This document shows positions 5,720 through 9,571 of a stretch of DNA of 9,571 bases, one piece after another; positions within the stretch are counted from its first letter, which is position 1; every line of letters begins with the position of its first letter. This DNA is from WJLG01 sp964602485 (GTDB lineage Bacteria; Patescibacteriota; Patescibacteriia; Patescibacteriales; WJLG01), in assembly GCA_964602485.1 (NCBI GenBank), contig CAZRQU010000023.1:1-9571 (forward strand). The letters are read 5' to 3'. Both the position numbers and the translations under genes were made by a program. The notes under the pieces are model-generated. The model was not told the DNA's origin. It worked only from the letters and a program-made list of their open reading frames with translations, and searched no databases.

Positions 5720-6766
5720 ATGAAAAAGGCTCTAATTACAGGGATAACCGGCCAGGACGGCTCATATTTAGCTGAACTACTACTAGAAAAAAAATATGAA
5801 GTCCACGGTCTGGTAAGAAGGGCTAGTACTTTTAATACTAAAAGGATAGATCATTTATATCAAGACCCTCACGTAAACGGGGTGAGACTTTTTTTGCATT
5901 ATGGTGACTTGTCTGACTCTAGCAACATAAATCGTCTTTTAGAAAAAATAAAGCCGGACGAAATATATAATCTAGGTGCTCAAAGTCATGTCCGTGTCAG
6001 CTTCGATATCCCAGAATACACAGCTGATGTCACTGGACTAGGAACACTTCGAATACTCGATGCTATAAAAGAAAATGGACTTGAAACCAAATTTTACCAA
6101 GCCTCTTCTTCTGAGATGTTTGGCAAAGTAGCCGAAGTGCCGCAGACAGAAGAAACTCCTTTTTATCCAAGATCTCCTTATGGTTGTGCTAAGGTATTTT
6201 CGTATTGGACAACCAAAAACTACAGAGAATCATATAATATACATGCCTCTAATGGGATTTTATTTAATCATGAATCACCAAGACGTGGAAAAACATTTGT
6301 TACCAGAAAAATAACCAGAGGACTTTCCCGAATAAAACTCGGGCTTGACAAAAAACTATACCTGGGCAACCTAGACGCAAAAAGGGACTGGGGCCATGCC
6401 AGAGACTATGTTGAAGGTATGTGGCTAATGCTTCAGCAAGAAAAACCAGATGATTATCTTTTAGCCACTAATGAAACTCATAGTGTTCGTGAGTTTCTTG
6501 AACTTGCCTGCCAGGAGCTTGGTATCAATTTAGAGTGGCAAGGCCAAGGACTAGATGAAAAAGGATTAGACCAGAAAACAGGAGAAACTATTATCGAAAT
6601 AGACAAAAAATACTTCCGCCCAGCTGAAGTCGACCTGCTTATTGGTAATTTTAAAAAGGCTAAAGAAAATCTCGGCTGGTCACCTAAAATAAGTTTCAAA
6701 AAATTAGTAAAAGAAATGATACAGGCAGATTTGGAAAATGAAAAAATTCTAAATAAATATGAATAA
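5720..6766 (+). CDS. gmd: GDP-mannose 4,6-dehydratase (Gmd)
   Basis: Cytosolic short-chain dehydrogenase/reductase that converts GDP-D-mannose to GDP-4-keto-6-deoxymannose, the first step to GDP-L-fucose. The 348-aa length is normal. The NADP-binding GITGQDGSYL (8-17) gives the G-x-x-G-x-x-G pattern. Catalytic elements are SSSEMFG (129-135) and the Tyr154/Lys158 pair in SPYGCAK. The conserved ILFNHESPRRG (180-190) and GNLDAKRDWGHARDYVEGMW (216-235) identify Gmd specifically within the family. The stop overlaps the next gene by 8 bp, so gmd and fcl should be translationally coupled. No Shine-Dalgarno precedes the ATG. TATACA (5706-5711) or TAAAAT (5684-5689) may be the -10. GDP-rhamnose or GDP-perosamine routes also start with Gmd, but the following fcl points to fucose. 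Confidence 0.96.
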   Translation: MKKALITGITGQDGSYLAELLLEKKYEVHGLVRRASTFNTKRIDHLYQDPHVNGVRLFLHYGDLSDSSNINRLLEKIKPDEIYNLGAQSHVRVSFDIPEYTADVTGLGTLRILDAIKENGLETKFYQASSSEMFGKVAEVPQTEETPFYPRSPYGCAKVFSYWTTKNYRESYNIHASNGILFNHESPRRGKTFVTRKITRGLSRIKLGLDKKLYLGNLDAKRDWGHARDYVEGMWLMLQQEKPDDYLLATNETHSVREFLELACQELGINLEWQGQGLDEKGLDQKTGETIIEIDKKYFRPAEVDLLIGNFKKAKENLGWSPKISFKKLVKEMIQADLENEKILNKYE

Positions 6767-7700
6767 GAACTCAAAAATATATATTGCTGGACATAAAGGA
6801 CTTGTTGGATCTGCTATTGTCAGGAGGCTTATTGATGAAGGCTACGAGAATATAATAACCAAAAGTCGAGACGAGCTTGATCTACTTAATAAAGAAAAAG
6901 TTTCTCAATTCTTCAAAAAAGAAACACCCGAATATATATTTTTAGCTGCTGCCAAAGTCGGAGGAATTTTAGGAAACAGTAAATACCCAGCTGATTTTAT
7001 TTATCAAAATCTTGAAATACAAAACAACATTCTTCATAACGCTCACATTAATAATGTAAAAAAATTAATCTTTCTCGGAAGCTCATGTATCTACCCCAAA
7101 ATGAGCCAACAACCGATCAAAGAAGAATATCTTTTAACTGGATCGCTTGAAGAAACCAATAAGCCGTATGCTATTGCAAAAATAGCTGGAATAATTGCCT
7201 GCGAATCATACAACCGACAACATGGAACAAGGTTTATTCCGGTAATGCCAACTAACCTTTACGGGCCTAACGATAATTTTGACCTAGAAACATCACATGT
7301 CCTTCCAGCTCTTTTAAGAAAATTTCATGAAGCTAAAATAAATAGTCAGGACTCGGTTAGCGTCTGGGGGACCGGTTCTGCCAGCCGAGAGTTCTTACAT
7401 GTTGATGACTTGGCAGACGCTTTAGTTTTTCTGATGAAAAATCATTATGACAACGAAATGGTTAACATCGGAACCGGACAAGACTTAAGCATAAAACAAG
7501 TAGCCGAATTAATAGGAAACATAGTTGGATTCAAAGGAAATATTAAATGGGACACATCTAAGCCAGATGGAACGCCTAGAAAATTACTCGACGTAGATAA
7601 ACTTCGCTCGCTAGGATGGCGTCACCAAATAGAACTTGAACAAGGACTAAAAGATTATTACCGCTGGTTTCTGGAAAACATAGATAGCATAAAAAAATAA
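6759..7700 (+). CDS. fcl: GDP-L-fucose synthase (GDP-4-keto-6-deoxymannose epimerase/reductase)
   Basis: Completes GDP-L-fucose by 3,5-epimerisation and NADPH reduction of the Gmd product. The 313-aa protein has the Rossmann motif GHKGLVG (11-17) and KVGGI (66-70). The active-site set is Ser108 and Cys110 in GSSCIYP, Tyr137 and Lys141 in YAIAK, and His180. As I recall them, these correspond one residue offset to the catalytic residues of the E. coli enzyme, so the site is intact. MPTNLYGPNDNFD (163-175) is a family signature. It starts within the last codons of gmd (8-bp overlap). Its stop codon abuts an intrinsic terminator, so the gmd-fcl pair is a two-gene unit. Also called wcaG. Confidence 0.95.
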   Translation: MNKNSKIYIAGHKGLVGSAIVRRLIDEGYENIITKSRDELDLLNKEKVSQFFKKETPEYIFLAAAKVGGILGNSKYPADFIYQNLEIQNNILHNAHINNVKKLIFLGSSCIYPKMSQQPIKEEYLLTGSLEETNKPYAIAKIAGIIACESYNRQHGTRFIPVMPTNLYGPNDNFDLETSHVLPALLRKFHEAKINSQDSVSVWGTGSASREFLHVDDLADALVFLMKNHYDNEMVNIGTGQDLSIKQVAELIGNIVGFKGNIKWDTSKPDGTPRKLLDVDKLRSLGWRHQIELEQGLKDYYRWFLENIDSIKK

Positions 7701-7732
7701 GGACAAAATCAGTCCTATTTTTTTTATTTTTT
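7700..7732 (+). terminator. Intrinsic terminator of gmd-fcl
   Basis: AGGAC (7700-7704) pairs with GTCCT (7712-7716) around a 7-nt loop and is followed by A, eight T, A and six T. The stem starts at the last base of the fcl stop codon. The stem is short but the T-tract is long. It separates gmd-fcl from the HTH-flippase unit. Confidence 0.65.
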
Positions 7733-7773
7733 ACCTGACACCTTTTGACACCTTTTGATACTTTTGTTAAAAT
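7733..7773 (+). promoter_or_regulatory. Promoter with phased 10-bp repeats before the HTH gene
   Basis: TTGACA (7745-7750), a 17-bp spacer and TAAAAT (7768-7773) form a near-perfect sigma70 promoter. The -10 ends seven bases before the ATG at 7781, so the predicted transcript begins at or one base before the start codon. Overlapping the -35 are tandem 10-bp units CCTTTTGACA (7741) and CCTTTTGATA (7751), with partial units on both sides (CCTGACA ending at 7740; CTTTTGTTA from 7761). One unit per helical turn suits a row of regulator sites, perhaps for the HTH protein itself. Confidence 0.7.
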
Positions 7774-7780
7774 TATTTAT

Positions 7781-8029
7781 ATGCCTGAAGAAATAAAAAA
7801 AAACGCGGTCTACACCACCGCGGAAACACAAAAAATATTAAAGATCAGTCCCAGCACTATCAAACGCCTTCTTAAGAAAGGTATTTTGCGCGCCAATAAG
7901 GTTGGCGGGCAATATAGAATACTGGGCAAAGAAATATTAAGGATAATATCCCCTGAAATTAAAAAAGGGGCGGTTTCTTCCTACCAAAAAATGAAAAAGA
8001 ACATGAAGAACAAGATAAAAGATTGGTAA
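7781..8029 (+). CDS. Small HTH DNA-binding protein (excisionase/MerR-like)
   Basis: An 82-aa basic protein. Residues about 10-55 match the HTH_17/excisionase-type winged helix: YTTAETQKIL, then KISPSTIKRLLKKG as the helix-turn-helix, then GGQYRILGKEILR as the wing region. The tail is Lys-rich (KMKKNMKNKIKDW). An upstream TTG at 7745 would give 94 aa but lies inside the -35 box, so I choose the ATG at 7781, which seems to be leaderless. The flippase starts one base after its stop, so the two are co-transcribed and probably coupled. No integrase is nearby, which argues against a true excisionase. A transcriptional regulator of this glycan unit, binding the phased repeats at 7733-7773, is the likelier role but is inference. 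Confidence 0.85.
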   Translation: MPEEIKKNAVYTTAETQKILKISPSTIKRLLKKGILRANKVGGQYRILGKEILRIISPEIKKGAVSSYQKMKKNMKNKIKDW

Positions 8030-8030
8030 A

Positions 8031-9284
8031 ATGAAAAAAATAAAAAGAAAAATAGTAAAATTCTTACTCTGGACTCAAAAGTGGACCAAAACAGACATGC
8101 TCTATTTAGCTAAAGGTAGCTTTTGGTTAAACGCAGGAAAAACTATTAATGCTATATCAGCATTAGGGTTAACCGTAGCTTTTGCTAATCTTTTATCTTC
8201 TGAAACCTATGGTTCCTTCAAATTTACTATGGCTTTATTGCCATTACTGTCCATTCCCACATTGAACGGACTAAACACCGCCTTACTTAGATCAATTTCC
8301 CAAGGTAATGAAGGAAATTTTTACCTAACCTTAAAAACAAAAATAAAATGGGGAATCTGGGGAACTTTGGGCGCTATCGGAATTTCTGGATATTATTTGT
8401 ACAATGGTAATCACACTTTATTTTTAGCCTTTCTGATTGCATCCCTTTTTATACCATTTTTGAGCTCTTTGAATATTTGGATCCAATATTTAAACGGAAA
8501 AAAAGATTTCAAACATTCAGCGCAATATGAAACAAGTGTTCAAATATTACATATTTTAGCCGTTATAATAACTATCTTTTTTACTAAAAATCTATTCACA
8601 CTGTTATTTGTTCACTTTGCCTCTCATGTAATTCTCAGATTGATTTTTCTTCTAATAACTTTGAAAAAATATCCTCCCAATTCAAAAAAAGATTCCTCAT
8701 CTATCAATTTTGGGAAACACTTAAGTTTAATGAGTATGCTAGGACCTATCTCCAATCAAATAGATAAAATTTTACTCTTTCATTTTTTAGGTCCAATACA
8801 ATTAATAATATACACTCTTGCTTTAAAACCAGTGCAAGAATTTAAAAAACCTTTAAAGAGTTTAGGGCAATTAGCTATCCCTCGATTAAGCCAAAGAAAT
8901 TTTAATGAATTAAAAAAAACTATTCCAATAAAAATATTTAAATTTACAATAATATTACTACCAATTATTTTAATTTATATATTATTAGCTCCAATCTTAT
9001 TTAATTTTCTTTTTTCTAAATACACAGAAGCCATCTTGTATTCTCAAATATACTCATTAACATTTTTACTATTCCCCGCCTCTCTGATTAGCCAAACATT
9101 TGTAGCTCATGCTCAAAAAAAGCAACTTTATATTTTTAATGTAATTATTCCCTGTTTTAAAATATTGTCCTTCGCTATATTGCTACCATTATACGGGATA
9201 TGGGGCGCTATATTTACGTTGATATTTGCACAATTATTTACTTTTTTAATATTGTTTATTTTATTTAAACAAGCAACTAATTAG
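8031..9284 (+). CDS. Polysaccharide flippase, Wzx/MATE-like (Polysacc_synt family)
   Basis: A 417-aa, strongly hydrophobic membrane protein with roughly 11-12 predicted membrane segments (for example near 40-55, 65-85, 107-124, 128-148, 170-184, 188-210, 300-327, 335-357, 367-388 and 389-412). It begins with a basic N-terminus. Family-like features are the early GSFWLNAGKTINAISAL segment and DKILLFHFLGPIQLIIYTLA (245-264), the usual 'D-K-hydrophobic-G-hydrophobic-Y' middle motif. Such proteins move lipid-linked oligosaccharides across the cytoplasmic membrane. It lies one base after the HTH gene and upstream of a sulfotransferase gene, so its substrate could be the fucosylated, sulfated glycan. 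The gene is much more A/T-rich than cysNC. A teichoic-acid or O-antigen type substrate cannot be excluded. Confidence 0.87.
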   Translation: MKKIKRKIVKFLLWTQKWTKTDMLYLAKGSFWLNAGKTINAISALGLTVAFANLLSSETYGSFKFTMALLPLLSIPTLNGLNTALLRSISQGNEGNFYLTLKTKIKWGIWGTLGAIGISGYYLYNGNHTLFLAFLIASLFIPFLSSLNIWIQYLNGKKDFKHSAQYETSVQILHILAVIITIFFTKNLFTLLFVHFASHVILRLIFLLITLKKYPPNSKKDSSSINFGKHLSLMSMLGPISNQIDKILLFHFLGPIQLIIYTLALKPVQEFKKPLKSLGQLAIPRLSQRNFNELKKTIPIKIFKFTIILLPIILIYILLAPILFNFLFSKYTEAILYSQIYSLTFLLFPASLISQTFVAHAQKKQLYIFNVIIPCFKILSFAILLPLYGIWGAIFTLIFAQLFTFLILFILFKQATN

Positions 9285-9425
9285 TTATAAAAAACATTAA
9301 CGACAAACACAATTAGACAAAATAGAACATATTTAGAATTATAAAATTTATGGGATAAAATATTTAACACCAGATACTATTATAATTAAAATAATCTATA
9401 ATTGATACCTATAAAAAAATTATCT

Positions 9426-9571
9426 ATGTTAATGCTTCATAAAATAAAAAAATTTGTAATATCAAAAACTCTTAGTAAATTAAACAAAAATTATTATAGA
9501 AAATTTTCTAAGGGCACTTTTGCATCTTTCCCAAAATCTGGCAGAACTTGGGTTAGATTAATGTTTGCTAA
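9426..9571 (+). CDS. Sulfotransferase, N-terminal part (cut by window edge)
   Basis: An open frame from ATG 9426 (or ATG 9432) runs off the window after 48 codons. A basic N-terminal helix-rich stretch is followed by FASFPKSGRTWVRLMF. Residues 35-44 (FPKSGRTWVR) match the 5'-phosphosulfate-binding loop of PAPS-dependent sulfotransferases (P-K-S-G-x-T-W). It sits right at the start of the catalytic domain, where it belongs. No signal peptide is evident, so a cytosolic enzyme acting on a lipid-linked glycan or another intracellular acceptor is likely. It explains why genes for PAPS synthesis and PAP removal are next door. The 141 bp between flippase and this gene are extremely A/T-rich, hold TATAAT hexamers (9381, 9397) without good -35 partners, and show no clear Shine-Dalgarno. 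The acceptor cannot be read from this fragment. Confidence 0.85.
   Translation, partial: MLMLHKIKKFVISKTLSKLNKNYYRKFSKGTFASFPKSGRTWVRLMFA

Noticed and set aside
7745..7780. TTG start for the HTH gene, adding 12 residues
   Set aside because: The extra codons coincide with the -35 box, spacer and -10 of a near-consensus promoter, and the added residues do not belong to the HTH domain.
9285..9425. Promoter or small gene between flippase and sulfotransferase
   Set aside because: TATAAT hexamers at 9381 and 9397 have no acceptable -35 at 16-18 bp, and no open frame of note is present; A/T richness makes chance matches likely.

Overview
This 9.6 kb window looks like an accessory surface-glycan locus from an uncultivated bacterium. 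Its two strands carry two matching halves. The minus-strand half makes and recycles the sulfate donor PAPS: cysQ (PAP phosphatase), cysD (ATP sulfurylase small subunit) and a cysN-cysC fusion (ATP sulfurylase GTPase plus APS kinase). An unrelated AAA+/DUF4143 ATPase sits between cysQ and cysD. The plus-strand half makes and moves a fucose-containing glycan: gmd and fcl (GDP-mannose to GDP-L-fucose), a small HTH regulator, a Wzx-like flippase, and at the right edge the first 48 codons of a protein with a textbook sulfotransferase PAPS-binding loop (FPKSGRTWVR). Read together, the genes predict a sulfated, probably fucosylated, exported polysaccharide or glycoconjugate. PAPS would serve here as a sulfuryl donor rather than for cysteine synthesis; no PAPS or sulfite reductase gene is in the window.

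Layout. 1-551: no gene; stacked intergenic repeats (a 14-bp palindrome, a ~100-bp element with hairpin ends, 7-bp-periodic arrays, two copies of a dispersed GATCC-type repeat). 552-2402 (-): cysNC. 2440-2546: heptamer tandem array. 2549-3454 (-): cysD, with its own promoter and a 15-bp dyad at the start codon. 3530-3574: third, inverted copy of the GATCC-type repeat, running into the ATPase stop codon. 3573-4697 (-): ATPase with a strong promoter and two 18-bp direct repeats. 4854-5633 (-): cysQ. 5634-5719: divergent promoter region with a 14-bp palindrome. 5720-7700 (+): gmd and fcl overlapping by 8 bp, then an intrinsic terminator. 7741-9284 (+): helically phased 10-bp repeats and a near-consensus promoter, the HTH gene (apparently leaderless) and the flippase one base later. 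9426-end (+): truncated sulfotransferase gene.

Organism. None of the coding starts has a clear GGAGG-type Shine-Dalgarno, promoters are sigma70-like, stops are TAA/TAG, and short-period repeat arrays follow the stop codons of all three cys genes. From general familiarity I think a Candidate Phyla Radiation (Patescibacteria) member is plausible, but there is no marker gene and I hold this only loosely. Base composition shifts along the locus: one 60-base row in cysNC (1021-1080) has 34 G+C, one in gmd (6121-6180) has 27, and one in the flippase (8941-9000) has 9. This fits a locus assembled from pieces with different histories.
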